The notes below the pieces were generated by a model that saw nothing but the letters and a program-made list of their open reading frames with translations, was not told the origin of the DNA and made no database searches. A program made the position numbers and the translations under genes. A stretch of 64,000 nt of DNA. It comes from Halobaculum marinum (GTDB lineage Archaea; Halobacteriota; Halobacteria; Halobacteriales; Haloferacaceae). The stretch is from contig NZ_CP119989.1 in the NCBI RefSeq assembly GCF_029338555.1, positions 992,001 through 1,056,000 of the forward strand, written 5' to 3'. Shown here in pieces: positions 43,958 to 52,581 of the stretch (within the stretch, counting starts at the first letter, position 1; the number at the start of each line of letters is the position of its first letter).

Positions 43958-44653
43958 ATGCTCGAAGACGGACTCAGTTACCCACTCGCGGGTGATTCGG
44001 CGCTCGGACGCATCGTGATCGGCGGACTCCTCGGCCTGCTCAGTTTCCTGGTGATCCCTGGAATTCTCCTGTTCGGGTACCTCGTGCGCGTCCTCGAAGG
44101 GACCGCCCGGGGCGAGGAGACACCACCCGCGTTCGACGACTGGGGCGAGATGCTGGTCGACGGTCTCAAAGGGCTCGCCGTCACGCTCGCGTACGCGTTC
44201 ATCCCGATGGTGCTGTTGAGCGTCACCATCGGGACGGCGATTCTCGGGGCGGGCAGTGGCTCCAACGCGGGGTCGGTCCTCGGCGGGATCGGACTCCTGG
44301 GCGCGTTCGTCAGCCTGTTGGTGATGGTCGTGATCTACTACCTCGTCCCGGCGGCGCTCACGAACATGGCCGTGGAGGACTCGTTGGCCGCGGCGTTCGA
44401 CTTCGAGACGCTGAAAGTCTCGCTGCTCAGTGCCGACTACCTCGTCGCCTGGCTGATTCCGTTCGCCATCGGCCTGGTGTTGAACGTCGTGACGGTGTTC
44501 CTCGTGACGATCACGTTCGGGATCGGTGGGCTGGTCGTCCCGTTCATCCAGTTCTACGCGCAGGTCGCCATCTTCTACATGTTCGGTCGGGCGTACTGGA
44601 ACGTGCAGCAGGCCGCCGCCGGCGCCACCACGGAGCACGCCAGGGTGGCGTGA
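43958..44653 (+). CDS. DUF4013 membrane protein
   Basis: A 231-residue protein with five or six helices. The pattern GYLVRVLEGTARGEETPPAFDDWGEMLVDGLK between helices 1 and 2 is typical of DUF4013 in haloarchaea and methanogens (positions about 45-75). No function is known. CAGGTTTATC near 43922 is a likely promoter. Confidence 0.85.
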   Translation: MLEDGLSYPLAGDSALGRIVIGGLLGLLSFLVIPGILLFGYLVRVLEGTARGEETPPAFDDWGEMLVDGLKGLAVTLAYAFIPMVLLSVTIGTAILGAGSGSNAGSVLGGIGLLGAFVSLLVMVVIYYLVPAALTNMAVEDSLAAAFDFETLKVSLLSADYLVAWLIPFAIGLVLNVVTVFLVTITFGIGGLVVPFIQFYAQVAIFYMFGRAYWNVQQAAAGATTEHARVA

Positions 44654-44687
44654 CTGTGGCTGACGTGTCAGTGAGATAGCCAGACCG

Positions 44688-44734
44688 CCGTCCGACGGCC
44701 GTCCGACGGGGCGGAAGGTATTTGCGTCGGACGG
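44688..44734. promoter_or_regulatory. Promoter with three CCGTC-n-GACGG palindromes
   Basis: CCGTCCGACGG occurs twice in perfect tandem (44688-44698 and 44699-44709). A third copy, GCGTCGGACGG with one mismatch, lies at 44724-44734. The TATA-like GGTATTTG (44717-44724) lies between the second and third copies, 25-30 bases before the ATG at 44750. The copies therefore flank the site of initiation, the layout of a repressor or autoregulator site. Confidence 0.6.
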
Positions 44735-44749
44735 AGCGATGTACCGGCG

Positions 44750-47008
44750 ATGGACGGCGAAACAATCGACACGGTGACCGGGTGGGAGTCCGAGCCGCTC
44801 TCGGGGGGGATCGACGGGCTCCGTACCCTGCAGTCCCGCGAGTTCACGGGGGCGGTCACCGAGGGACACGCGTGGCTGTTCATGTTGAACGGCCGGATCG
44901 TCGGCGTCTTCGAGGGGTCGATCGACTCCTTCGCCGACGCAGATGGGACAGCCTACGCGGCGCCCGACCCCTCGTTCCCGCTGTTGTACGCGATGCGGGA
45001 GACGGGCGGCGAGACGAAGGCGCGCTACTACACGAACGACACGGCCCTCTCGGCGGCCGACGCGAAGCTCTCCTCCGGGAAGTTCACCGGCTACATCGAG
45101 CTGTCGGAGAACGTGCTCTCGGGCGACTACTACGCCGTCTACTACGGCGGCAGGCGCCTCGCGTGCGCGTTCGTCGGCACGGGCCAGCAGAAACAGGTGC
45201 TCACCGGCGACGACGCGTTCGCGGCCGCCGACGACGAGGTCGGCATCTACGAGGTCGTCGACGTCGACATCGACGTGGTCGAACTCCCGGGGGCGGACGC
45301 CCCCGACGCAGCCGACGAGGCGGCGTCGGCAGCCGCCGCCGACGCGGCTATCGCGGACGCGGAGCCAGCGTCGGTCGACGACGACGCGACCGACGACGAC
45401 GCGACCGACGGCGACGCCACCGAGGGCGGTGCCGAGGCGATCACCTTCGGCGGGGCAGCCGCCGACGACGGTGGCTCGACCGACGCCACGGATCCGGTCG
45501 ACGCGACCGACGACGCCGACGCGGCGGTCGCCGGCGCCGAGGCCGACGCGAGCGACGCGACGCCGGATCCCGACCCGGAGACGCACGCCGCGAGCGACAC
45601 GAGCGACGCGACCCCGTCGCCCGACGAATCGCCTGCCTCGACTGAGCCGACGCCGGGTGCGTCCGCCGCCCAACGCGCCGCCTCGGAGTCGTCGACGCCG
45701 ACGCCCGAGTCGACCGACGACGGCGACGACGGCGACGACCCGAAGACGGACGCCAACGGCGACCCGTTCTCGGCGGAGGAACAGTGGCGCGAGACGCGCG
45801 CCATCCCGTCGTTGGACCCCGGACGGTCCGCCACGCCCGACCGACAGGGAGCCGCGAACAACGGCACCGCGGGTGCACGAGCGCGGCGACGCTCGCGAGA
45901 GGACGCCACCGACAGTACGCAACGCGGCGGGACAGCGGACACGACCCCCGCTCGGTCGGACGCCGGACGGGCCGACGCGCGTCGCTCGGCTGGGGCGGCG
46001 ACCCGCGAGGGAGCCGGCGACGGAGCGGCGAACACCGGCGCCACCGCCGAGGAGGTGGCGACCGTCCGCGCAGAGCGCGACCGGGCCGTAGAGGCGTTGC
46101 GCGACGCCCGCGAGCGGCTCGACGCCGGCGAGGACGAACTCAACCGACTCCGGGAAGAGAACGACCGGCTCACCGCTCGCGTAGACGAACTGGAGTCGGA
46201 GCTCGCCGACGCCCGGACGGAACTGGAGGCGGCCCGCTCGCGCGCCGAGGCGGCGGAGGCGTCCGGCGACGGCTCGACCGGGTCGCCGAGCCAGACGGTG
46301 CCGGCCGACCGCGCGCTCGCCGGGACGAACCTGTTCGTCCGGTACGACTCGAAGGGCGGCGCGACGCTTGAGAAGGCCCACGCCGGCGGCGCCACCCGCT
46401 CGGACGTGAACGACAACCTCCGGCTGGAGGTCCACACCGACTTCGAGAGCGAGGACGCCGCCGTCGACGGCCAGCCCTTCCGAGAGTACCTCGGCGACAC
46501 CATCGAGTACGGCTTCGTCGAGTGGGTCGTCAGAGAGCTACTGTACGAGATCCAGAGCACGAACAACGAGTCGGCGCTCCGTGACCTGTTCGACGCCATC
46601 CCAGAAGTCGACCGCGCGGAGCTGAACGGCGCGGTGACGCTGGACGACGATGAGGGCGCCAGCGAACACAGTTTCGACGTCGTGTTGCGCGACCGCATGG
46701 GCAACCCGCTGTTGGTGGCGGACGTGACCGAGGGTCGCGACGCCACGACGGAGTCGATGCTCGACGGACTCGTGGGCGACGCCAGCGCCGTCGCCGACGC
46801 CGACGAGCACCTCGCGGCGGGGTTCTACGTCACCGCGTCGTTCTTCGACCCCGGCGCCTTGGAGGCGGCCGCCGACGCCACCGGCGGCGGCCTCCTCTCG
46901 CGCGGCAAGCGCAAGAGCTTCGTGAAGCTCTCGCGCAAGCAGGGGTTCCACCTCTGTCTGGTCGAGTCGCGCGACGGGGAGTTCCACGTGAACGTCCCGG
47001 AACTGTAG
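44750..47008 (+). CDS. Large acidic coiled-coil protein of unknown function
   Basis: A 752-residue soluble protein in four parts. Residues 1-165 are a compact domain (WLFMLNGRIVGVFEG, GDYYAVYYGGRRLACAFVG). Residues 170-430 are a very acidic linker with repeats such as DDDATDDDATDGDAT. Residues 432-504 form a coiled coil (LREENDRLTARVDELESEL). Residues 526-752 form a second domain with FVRYDSKGGATLEKAHAGG and SFDVVLRDRMGNPLLVADV, which recalls a nuclease-like fold with altered catalytic residues. I recognise it as a haloarchaeal type but not its function. Its promoter has three palindromes. Confidence 0.75.
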   Translation: MDGETIDTVTGWESEPLSGGIDGLRTLQSREFTGAVTEGHAWLFMLNGRIVGVFEGSIDSFADADGTAYAAPDPSFPLLYAMRETGGETKARYYTNDTALSAADAKLSSGKFTGYIELSENVLSGDYYAVYYGGRRLACAFVGTGQQKQVLTGDDAFAAADDEVGIYEVVDVDIDVVELPGADAPDAADEAASAAAADAAIADAEPASVDDDATDDDATDGDATEGGAEAITFGGAAADDGGSTDATDPVDATDDADAAVAGAEADASDATPDPDPETHAASDTSDATPSPDESPASTEPTPGASAAQRAASESSTPTPESTDDGDDGDDPKTDANGDPFSAEEQWRETRAIPSLDPGRSATPDRQGAANNGTAGARARRRSREDATDSTQRGGTADTTPARSDAGRADARRSAGAATREGAGDGAANTGATAEEVATVRAERDRAVEALRDARERLDAGEDELNRLREENDRLTARVDELESELADARTELEAARSRAEAAEASGDGSTGSPSQTVPADRALAGTNLFVRYDSKGGATLEKAHAGGATRSDVNDNLRLEVHTDFESEDAAVDGQPFREYLGDTIEYGFVEWVVRELLYEIQSTNNESALRDLFDAIPEVDRAELNGAVTLDDDEGASEHSFDVVLRDRMGNPLLVADVTEGRDATTESMLDGLVGDASAVADADEHLAAGFYVTASFFDPGALEAAADATGGGLLSRGKRKSFVKLSRKQGFHLCLVESRDGEFHVNVPEL

Positions 47009-47230
47009 CGACGCGACCGTCGTTCTTCTTCGACGCTGGCCGAGGAGTCGGCGACCGCCGTGTCCTCCTGACGCTCGACGCGCCGTGAGCGACGGCGTGG
47101 CTCACACACAACGCCGTCGGCGTCGCTCGATGCTACCGAACGGCAGAGAAGAGCGGCGCCCGGCCGCACTGCTGGAGGCGCCGCGAGAGTCGGACGCGGA
47201 GACGTGTCGAGTCGAGTCGGTCGGGTCGGC

Positions 47231-47536
47231 TCAGTTCTCGAGTTCCGGCGCGTCTTCGATCCGCATCCCGCCGATCTTGTCAACGATCTCGTCGAGTTTG
47301 TCGTCGAGTTCGCCGACGAACTCCGAGGTCCGCTCGGTCGTGATCGCACCCTGGCTGGACGGCTCGATGAGGTTCTCCTCCTCGAGCACGCGCAGCGAGT
47401 AACGGACTTTGTGGTGTGGGTAGCCGGTCTCGTTGGACATCTTCACGATCCCGATTGGTTCGTTCTCGATGACCATTCGGAGGACTTGGAGGTGCCGCTC
47501 CAGCATATCGACCTCCTTCTCCAGTCTGTCTATCAT
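47231..47536 (-). CDS. Small winged-helix transcription regulator
   Basis: A 101-residue protein. An N-terminal helix (RLEKEVDMLERHLQVLRMVI) leads into a winged helix (VKMSNETGYPHHKVRYSLRVLEEENLI), followed by a strand and a C-terminal acidic helix that may dimerise. It is convergent with the coiled-coil gene and divergent from purA. A TTTTAAAA box 27-34 bases before the ATG and tandem GCACGT repeats suggest a leaderless, possibly self-regulated gene. Confidence 0.82.
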   Translation of the reverse strand: MIDRLEKEVDMLERHLQVLRMVIENEPIGIVKMSNETGYPHHKVRYSLRVLEEENLIEPSSQGAITTERTSEFVGELDDKLDEIVDKIGGMRIEDAPELEN

Positions 47537-47537
47537 G

Positions 47538-47570
47538 GCACGTGTTAACTCGTCCGTGCACGTTTTAAAA
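47538..47570 (-). promoter_or_regulatory. Tandem repeats and TATA box of the HTH gene
   Basis: GCACGTGTTAAC (47538) and GCACGTTTTAAA (47558) are similar direct repeats exactly 20 bases apart, two helical turns. The second includes the TATA box TTTTAAAA (47563-47570) and the first abuts the start codon. This is a likely operator, perhaps for the HTH protein itself. Confidence 0.55.
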
Positions 47571-47797
47571 GTTCTCCTCCCGGACGGGTACGGGTAACAC
47601 CACCGTCACGTTGTCGTGCGGTTAGGTATCGAACGTGCGGCGTGGGTGTGGTTAACGCTTACGCACGCGACTGACGCGAGTAATGCGCAGATGCGAACAG
47701 GAGTCGTGCAGACGCTCCGTCGATACACACGAACGTGGATACTCGCCGACGGCGGACCGTAATCTGTTTACCCGGGGCGGCGGAACCGCCAGTCGGT

Positions 47798-49126
47798 ATG
47801 ACAGTCACAATCGTCGGATCCCAGCTCGGGGACGAGGGCAAGGGTGCCCTCGTCGACCTTTGGGGCGGGGACGCCGACGTCGTCGTGCGGTATCAGGGCG
47901 GTGACAACGCCGGCCACACCGTCGTCGAGGGCGGCGAAGAGTACGCCCTCTCGTTGGTTCCCTCCGGCGCCGTCCGCGGCAAGGTCGGCGTCCTCGGTAA
48001 CGGCTGCGTCGTGAACCCGCGGACGCTGTTCGACGAGATCGGGAAACTCCGCGAGCGGGGCCTCGAACCGGACGTGCGCGTCGCCAAGCGCGCGCACGTC
48101 ATCCTCCCGTACCACCGTCGCCTCGACAACATCGAGGAGGAGGCGAAAGAAGACTCCGACGTGAAGGTCGGCACCACCGGACGCGGCATCGGGCCGACGT
48201 ACGAGGACAAGGCGGGCCGCCGCGGCGTCCGCGTCGGCGACCTCCTGGACCCCGAGGTGCTGCGCGACCGACTGGAGTACGTCGTCCCGCAGAAGCGCAC
48301 CGTCATCGAGGACATCTACGGCCTCGAAGCCGGTGAGGAGTGCGACGTCGACGCGCTCCACGAGGAGTACGCCGAGTTCGGCCGTCGCCTCCGCGAGGAG
48401 GGGATGACGGTCAACTGCTCGGACTTCCTGTACGAGCGCCGCCAGGCGGGCGAGAACGTCATGTTCGAGGGCGCACAGGGCACGCTCATCGACATCGACC
48501 ACGGGAGCTACCCGTACGTCACCTCCTCGAACCCGACCGCCGGCGGCGCCGCCACCGGCTCGGGTGTCGGCCCGACCGTCACCGGCCGCGGCGAGGTCGT
48601 CGGCGTCGTGAAGGGGTACCTCTCGCGCGTCGGCGAGGGGCCGATGCCGACGGAACTCGACTGCGACGAGGCCGAGGAGGCGCTCGCCTCGGACATCCGT
48701 GAGAAGGGCGGCGAGTTCGGCACCGTCACCGGGCGCCCGCGCCGCATCGGCTGGCTCGACGTGCCGATGCTGCGCCACGCCGCACGCGTCAACGGCTACA
48801 CCGGCATCGCCGTGAACCACCTCGACGTGCTCGCGGGCCTCGACGAACTCCACGTCGGCCACGCCTACGAGTTGGAGGGCGAGGAGCGACTCTCACTGCC
48901 GGCGACGACCGAGCGGTGGGCCGAGTGCGAACCCGTGCTCAAGGAGTTCGAGCCGTGGCCCGAGGTCGACTGGGACGCCGTCGCCGACGAGGGGTACGAC
49001 GCCCTGCCCGACGCCGCCCTCGACTACCTGGCGTACCTGGAGGAACAACTCGACACGCCCGTCTACGCCGTCGGACTCGGCCCCGACCGCGAGCAGACGG
49101 TCGTCCGAACGAACCCCTGGGAGTAA
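47798..49126 (+). CDS. purA: Adenylosuccinate synthase
   Basis: A 442-residue enzyme that joins IMP and aspartate with GTP, the first step to AMP. The GTP/phosphate loop GSQLGDEGKGALVD is at the N-terminus. It is followed by RYQGGDNAGHT, VGTTGRGIGPTYEDKAGR, EGAQGTLIDIDHGSYPYVTS and GRPRRIGWLD, all in the family order. The ATG at 47798 is chosen because the conserved first strand starts there. It complements purK and purE earlier in the window. Confidence 0.96.
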   Translation: MTVTIVGSQLGDEGKGALVDLWGGDADVVVRYQGGDNAGHTVVEGGEEYALSLVPSGAVRGKVGVLGNGCVVNPRTLFDEIGKLRERGLEPDVRVAKRAHVILPYHRRLDNIEEEAKEDSDVKVGTTGRGIGPTYEDKAGRRGVRVGDLLDPEVLRDRLEYVVPQKRTVIEDIYGLEAGEECDVDALHEEYAEFGRRLREEGMTVNCSDFLYERRQAGENVMFEGAQGTLIDIDHGSYPYVTSSNPTAGGAATGSGVGPTVTGRGEVVGVVKGYLSRVGEGPMPTELDCDEAEEALASDIREKGGEFGTVTGRPRRIGWLDVPMLRHAARVNGYTGIAVNHLDVLAGLDELHVGHAYELEGEERLSLPATTERWAECEPVLKEFEPWPEVDWDAVADEGYDALPDAALDYLAYLEEQLDTPVYAVGLGPDREQTVVRTNPWE

Positions 49127-49184
49127 CGCTCCCGTCAACGGGGAACCCGTACCCTTTTGGCCGGCCCGCGCCACCGCTGACGTA

Positions 49185-49379
49185 ATGAAGGAGTCCCTGT
49201 TGGACATCGTCTGCTGCCCGCTCGACAAGCACGACCTCGAACTCGAGGTCACCGAGCGCGAGGAGGGCGAGGACGGCGAAATCGTCGAGGGAACGCTCAC
49301 CTGCACGGACTGCGGCGAGACGTACCCTATCGAGGACGGCATCCCGAACCTCCTGCCGCCGGACATGCGCGACGAGTAA
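49185..49379 (+). CDS. Trm112-like methyltransferase activator
   Basis: A 64-residue zinc-ribbon protein beginning KESLLDIVCCPLDKHDLEL and ending YPIEDGIPNLLPPDMR, both diagnostic of Trm112. Cysteines in VCCP and LTCTDCG bind zinc. Archaeal Trm112 proteins bind and activate several SAM-dependent methyltransferases acting on tRNA, rRNA or translation factors. It lies 58 bases after purA. Confidence 0.92.
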   Translation: MKESLLDIVCCPLDKHDLELEVTEREEGEDGEIVEGTLTCTDCGETYPIEDGIPNLLPPDMRDE

Positions 49380-49433
49380 GTCGGCGGTCACGTACGGCGA
49401 ATCTTTTTACCTCGACCGTCTGGAGAGAAGGAC

Positions 49434-50051
49434 GTGTCGACAGAGGCAGCCACCCTGGGGGTGACGCTGAACCGCGACCGCCTGAACCAGGCGCTCGCGG
49501 GGGAGTCGTTCGCGAGCGACGGCGAGTTCGTCGTCGACCTCCACAACGAGGGGGCACCCGTCCACGTCCACCTCCGGTTCACGGGGCCGCTCGCGGACGT
49601 GGCGACCGTGGAGACGTCGAACCACTACGTCGACGCCGGCGCGACGCTCCCCGTCCCGGTGTCGGTCGGCCCCATCGACGAGTCGGTCGAGGGAACCCTC
49701 CGAGTCGTCACCGGCCACGGAGCCGAGGGGACGGAGGTCGCGGTCACCGTCGACCCGCCGCCCGCGCCGGTCGACGTCGACGAGTCGCTCGGCTCACCGA
49801 AGCGAGCGGCGGTCGCAGACGAGGAGGCCGACGGTGAGGCGGAGGCGGACGGCTCGGGGTCCGGTGATCGCATCGAGAACCTCCTCGGGCAGTTGCCGCC
49901 GCCGGGCACGCTCGCGGTCGCGGCGGTCGCAGTCGTGGCGCTCGTCGGTGCGGGCGTCGTCGCGGCGACGCTGAACAGCGTCGTCGTCACACTGGGATCG
50001 ATTGCCGTCCTCGTCGCCGTCGCCGTCGCGCTGTTCCTGTTGACCCGATAG
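49434..50051 (+). CDS. Membrane-anchored protein with N-terminal beta domain
   Basis: A 205-residue protein. Residues 1-105 form an immunoglobulin-like beta domain (GEFVVDLHNEGAPVHVHLRF). An acidic linker follows, then two C-terminal helices (TLAVAAVAVVALVGAGVVAA and ITVLVAVAVALFLL-like). It lacks a signal peptide, so the beta domain may be cytoplasmic. The GTG at 49434 follows TTTTTAC (49404-49410) by about 25 bases. The function is unknown; it is likely conserved in haloarchaea. Confidence 0.7.
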   Translation: MSTEAATLGVTLNRDRLNQALAGESFASDGEFVVDLHNEGAPVHVHLRFTGPLADVATVETSNHYVDAGATLPVPVSVGPIDESVEGTLRVVTGHGAEGTEVAVTVDPPPAPVDVDESLGSPKRAAVADEEADGEAEADGSGSGDRIENLLGQLPPPGTLAVAAVAVVALVGAGVVAATLNSVVVTLGSIAVLVAVAVALFLLTR

Positions 50052-50101
50052 CCGCGCCGTCGACGGCGCGACCCGCCGAACGAGCGATCCACCGGGGGTG
50101 G

Positions 50102-51199
50102 TTACTCGTCGTGGTCGTGGTCGTCCTGCTCCGTCGGGACGCCGCCGAGGTTGCCGTGGTCGTCGAACAACTTCGCACGGAGGTAGCGCGTCCGGTAGCG
50201 GTTGGCGTCCTCGTACACGTCGGCCTCGCGAATCTCGTCGACCCGGTCGTCGGCGACCGCCTCGATGATCCCTTCGACTTGCTCCTTCTCGCTGGGCGTC
50301 ATGCGGAAGGTGTACTCGCGAGGCTCCTCCTCCTCCAACTTCGTCCACTTGCGCCCGGCGGCGACGACGAGCGAACACGGCTCGCGACACGGGTAGACGC
50401 CGGCGCCGCCGTCGGCGGCGAGTTCGTCGTCGGCGCTGTACTGCCACTCGCGACGCTTCGTGCACTGGGAGTCGTCACACGCGGCCTCGGCGACCCACTC
50501 GACGGCCTCGCGGGGCAGTTCCTCGACGACGCCGTAGATGCCCGTCTGGCGCTCCATCGTGTCCGCCCAGTGGTCGACGTCCAACTCGCCCCGCTGCTCG
50601 CGGTACCAGTTGGCGACCGTCGCCGGGAGGAACAACTCCACCGTCTCGACGGCGTCGCGCCAGTCGAGGTCGGGGAACACCCAGCCGGTGGGCGCGTTCG
50701 TCGCGGACTTGAGCGGTCGGTACATCCCGTCGTCGTCGTGTTTGGCGACCTCGCGGGCGTCGAGCGGGTCGTCGTGGGCAGTCAGGTCCGCGACTGCGTG
50801 CTCGGCGTCGTCGACGTGGCGCACGTCGTATCGCCGGTCGCCGGTGTCGGGGTCGACGGTCGCCTCGATGCGCAGTTGGCCCCACTCGGTGACCATCCCG
50901 TCGCGGAGTGCGTCGTAGCGCTCACCGACCGTGTGCTCGGCGGCGGCCTCGGCCCGCCGGAGGAACGCCCGGCGCGGGGAGTCGTGGCGCTGCACCTCGC
51001 GCTCCCAGAAGTACCAGTTCGTCACGTACGGGTTGTCGTCGGCGTGGGCGTGGAGTTCGCCCTCAGAGAGGCCCGTCGCCTCGTGGTCGGGCGTACGGAA
51101 GTCGTAGCCCCCGTCGGCCGCGCGTGCGACCTGCAGGCCGTCGAAGTCGACGCCCGACTCGGCCTCGTGAACGAGCGCGTCGAACTGTCGGGCCAGCAT
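50102..51199 (-). CDS. DR2241 family protein
   Basis: A 365-residue soluble protein. An N-terminal domain has SGVDFDGLQVARAADGGYDFR. The C-terminal half has a cysteine set suited to an iron-sulfur cluster, CDDSQC and YPCREPCSLV, followed by the EYTFRMTPSEKEQVEGI stretch. DR2241 proteins are usually found next to or fused with CbiX, as here: its ATG directly follows the cbiX stop codon. A role in cobalamin or sirohaem-type tetrapyrrole metabolism is inferred from that link. Confidence 0.85.
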   Translation of the reverse strand: MLARQFDALVHEAESGVDFDGLQVARAADGGYDFRTPDHEATGLSEGELHAHADDNPYVTNWYFWEREVQRHDSPRRAFLRRAEAAAEHTVGERYDALRDGMVTEWGQLRIEATVDPDTGDRRYDVRHVDDAEHAVADLTAHDDPLDAREVAKHDDDGMYRPLKSATNAPTGWVFPDLDWRDAVETVELFLPATVANWYREQRGELDVDHWADTMERQTGIYGVVEELPREAVEWVAEAACDDSQCTKRREWQYSADDELAADGGAGVYPCREPCSLVVAAGRKWTKLEEEEPREYTFRMTPSEKEQVEGIIEAVADDRVDEIREADVYEDANRYRTRYLRAKLFDDHGNLGGVPTEQDDHDHDE

Positions 51200-52078
51200 T
51201 CAGTCGTCCGCCCCCGGAGCGACGCGGGTCGTCTCGCGCACGGTCTCGATGGCGCTCGACACGTCGGCGCCGGCGTCGGCGGCGCGCTCCAGCACCACGT
51301 CGGCCATCAGCGCCTCCGTGCCGACGGCGCCGGCGTACCAGATGCGGTGGCCGTCTACCTCCGCCGGCACGTCGTAGCCGGTGCGGTAGTCGTCGGTCAG
51401 CCCCATGTCTTCGGGGATGTCCTCCTGCGTGTGGAAGCCGTCGGAGATGAACAGCGGGACGACGACGACGTCCTCGGACTCGAAGAAGTCGGTCACGTCG
51501 TCGACCTCCGGTTCCTCGTCCATGTACAGCGCCTGCACCTCGTCGAAGCGCCCCGTCTCGCGGACGCGCTCGGCGTGGTACTCGATGGCCTTCGCGGAGT
51601 TCTCGTTGCGCTCGGTGCCGTGGCCGACGACGGCGAAGCCGAACCCCTCGCCGACGGCCGGGTCCTCGGTGACGCTCTCGGCGCGACGGATCAACACGTC
51701 CGTCATCGACGAGTGCGTGCCGACCGGCCCGCAGTAGTGGACCGTCTGGCCGGTGTCCGCGGCGGTGTACGTCGCCACGTCCGCCGAGAGGCCGTCGGAG
51801 TCCCAGTCGGCCACGTCCCAGCCGTCGAGGCGGAGTTCGCGTGGGATCACCTGCTCGGTGAAGTACCCCTCCGAGATGAACATCGGGACGACGTACACCT
51901 CGTCGGCTTCCACCGTCCGGAGCACCTCCCGGAGACTCGGCTCTTCCTTCCAGTAGCCGGTGCGAACCTCGTCGAACGCGCCGGCCGCGCGGATGGTGTC
52001 CGCGTGGTCGTAGGTGGGCGCGCTCGACCCGGGGTTGAGGTGTGACCCGTGGGCGACGATGACCAGCGCCTGACTCAT
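51200..52078 (-). CDS. cbiX: Sirohydrochlorin chelatase-like protein, two-domain CbiX
   Basis: A 292-residue protein with two CbiX repeats: VIVAHGSHLNPGSSAPTYDH with VYVVPMFISEGYFTEQVIP, then FAVVGHGTERNENS with VVVPLFISDGFHTQEDIP. His10 is the metal-binding histidine of the first repeat; a second lies in the GHGT motif. CbiX inserts cobalt into sirohydrochlorin early in anaerobic cobalamin synthesis. No other cob/cbi gene is nearby. The downstream DR2241 gene begins at the next base. Confidence 0.9.
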   Translation of the reverse strand: MSQALVIVAHGSHLNPGSSAPTYDHADTIRAAGAFDEVRTGYWKEEPSLREVLRTVEADEVYVVPMFISEGYFTEQVIPRELRLDGWDVADWDSDGLSADVATYTAADTGQTVHYCGPVGTHSSMTDVLIRRAESVTEDPAVGEGFGFAVVGHGTERNENSAKAIEYHAERVRETGRFDEVQALYMDEEPEVDDVTDFFESEDVVVVPLFISDGFHTQEDIPEDMGLTDDYRTGYDVPAEVDGHRIWYAGAVGTEALMADVVLERAADAGADVSSAIETVRETTRVAPGADD

Positions 52079-52148
52079 GGTCGAATCACGGGGCGGCGCG
52101 ACCTTATCGCCTTCGGCAGGGGCGAGCGGGCCGGCGTGGAGGGTGGCG

Positions 52149-52394
52149 TCAGCGGGGTGCGGTGCGTCGCTGTGCCGGCGTCTGGAGGGGTCGCGCCCCC
52201 CGCGTGCGCTCGCGCAGCGCACGCCGGAGCGACCACCCGACGGTCGCGACGAGGGCGCCACCGACCGCGGCGGCGACGAGGGGGGACAGCGTCGACAGCA
52301 GCGCCGCGAGGACGAGCGCCGCGGCGAGGAACGTCGGGGCCAGTGGGGCGTCTGTCTCGGGGACACCGTGTCCGAGGCGGGTCGGTTGGCTCAT
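52149..52394 (-). CDS. Small membrane protein
   Basis: An 81-residue protein with a hydrophilic start, a long hydrophobic region of one or two helices (FLAAALVLAALLSTL and LVAAAVGGALVATVG) and a basic C-terminal tail. The ATG at 52394 is preferred because a CCCTTATCG TATA-like site lies near 52425. It may be transcribed with cbiX. The function is unknown. Confidence 0.6.
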   Translation of the reverse strand: MSQPTRLGHGVPETDAPLAPTFLAAALVLAALLSTLSPLVAAAVGGALVATVGWSLRRALRERTRGARPLQTPAQRRTAPR

Positions 52395-52581
52395 TGCAGT
52401 TGGACGGTGGCTCCCCGCGACGATAAGGGTAATCTGAATGATACTTCTGTCCGGTGGCTTACTGAAACGCGCTTCTGTGACCGGACCGGGTGTCGGTCGA
52501 TGGTCGCGGGGCGCCTCTGTCGTGCGGTCGCGGGCGGACGGATCCGTCGGCGTTATGCTCGCCGGCGCGCGCCGAACACGC

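Noticed and set aside
45301-45560. Tandem GACGCGACC-like repeats resembling a DNA repeat array
   Set aside because: They are codon-level repeats encoding the acidic Asp-Ala-Thr linker of the coiled-coil protein, not an independent element.
47590-47797. Possible tRNA or small RNA before purA, prompted by a GGTATCGAAC stretch
   Set aside because: No acceptor stem, anticodon arm or CCA-compatible end could be drawn; it is more likely promoter sequence.
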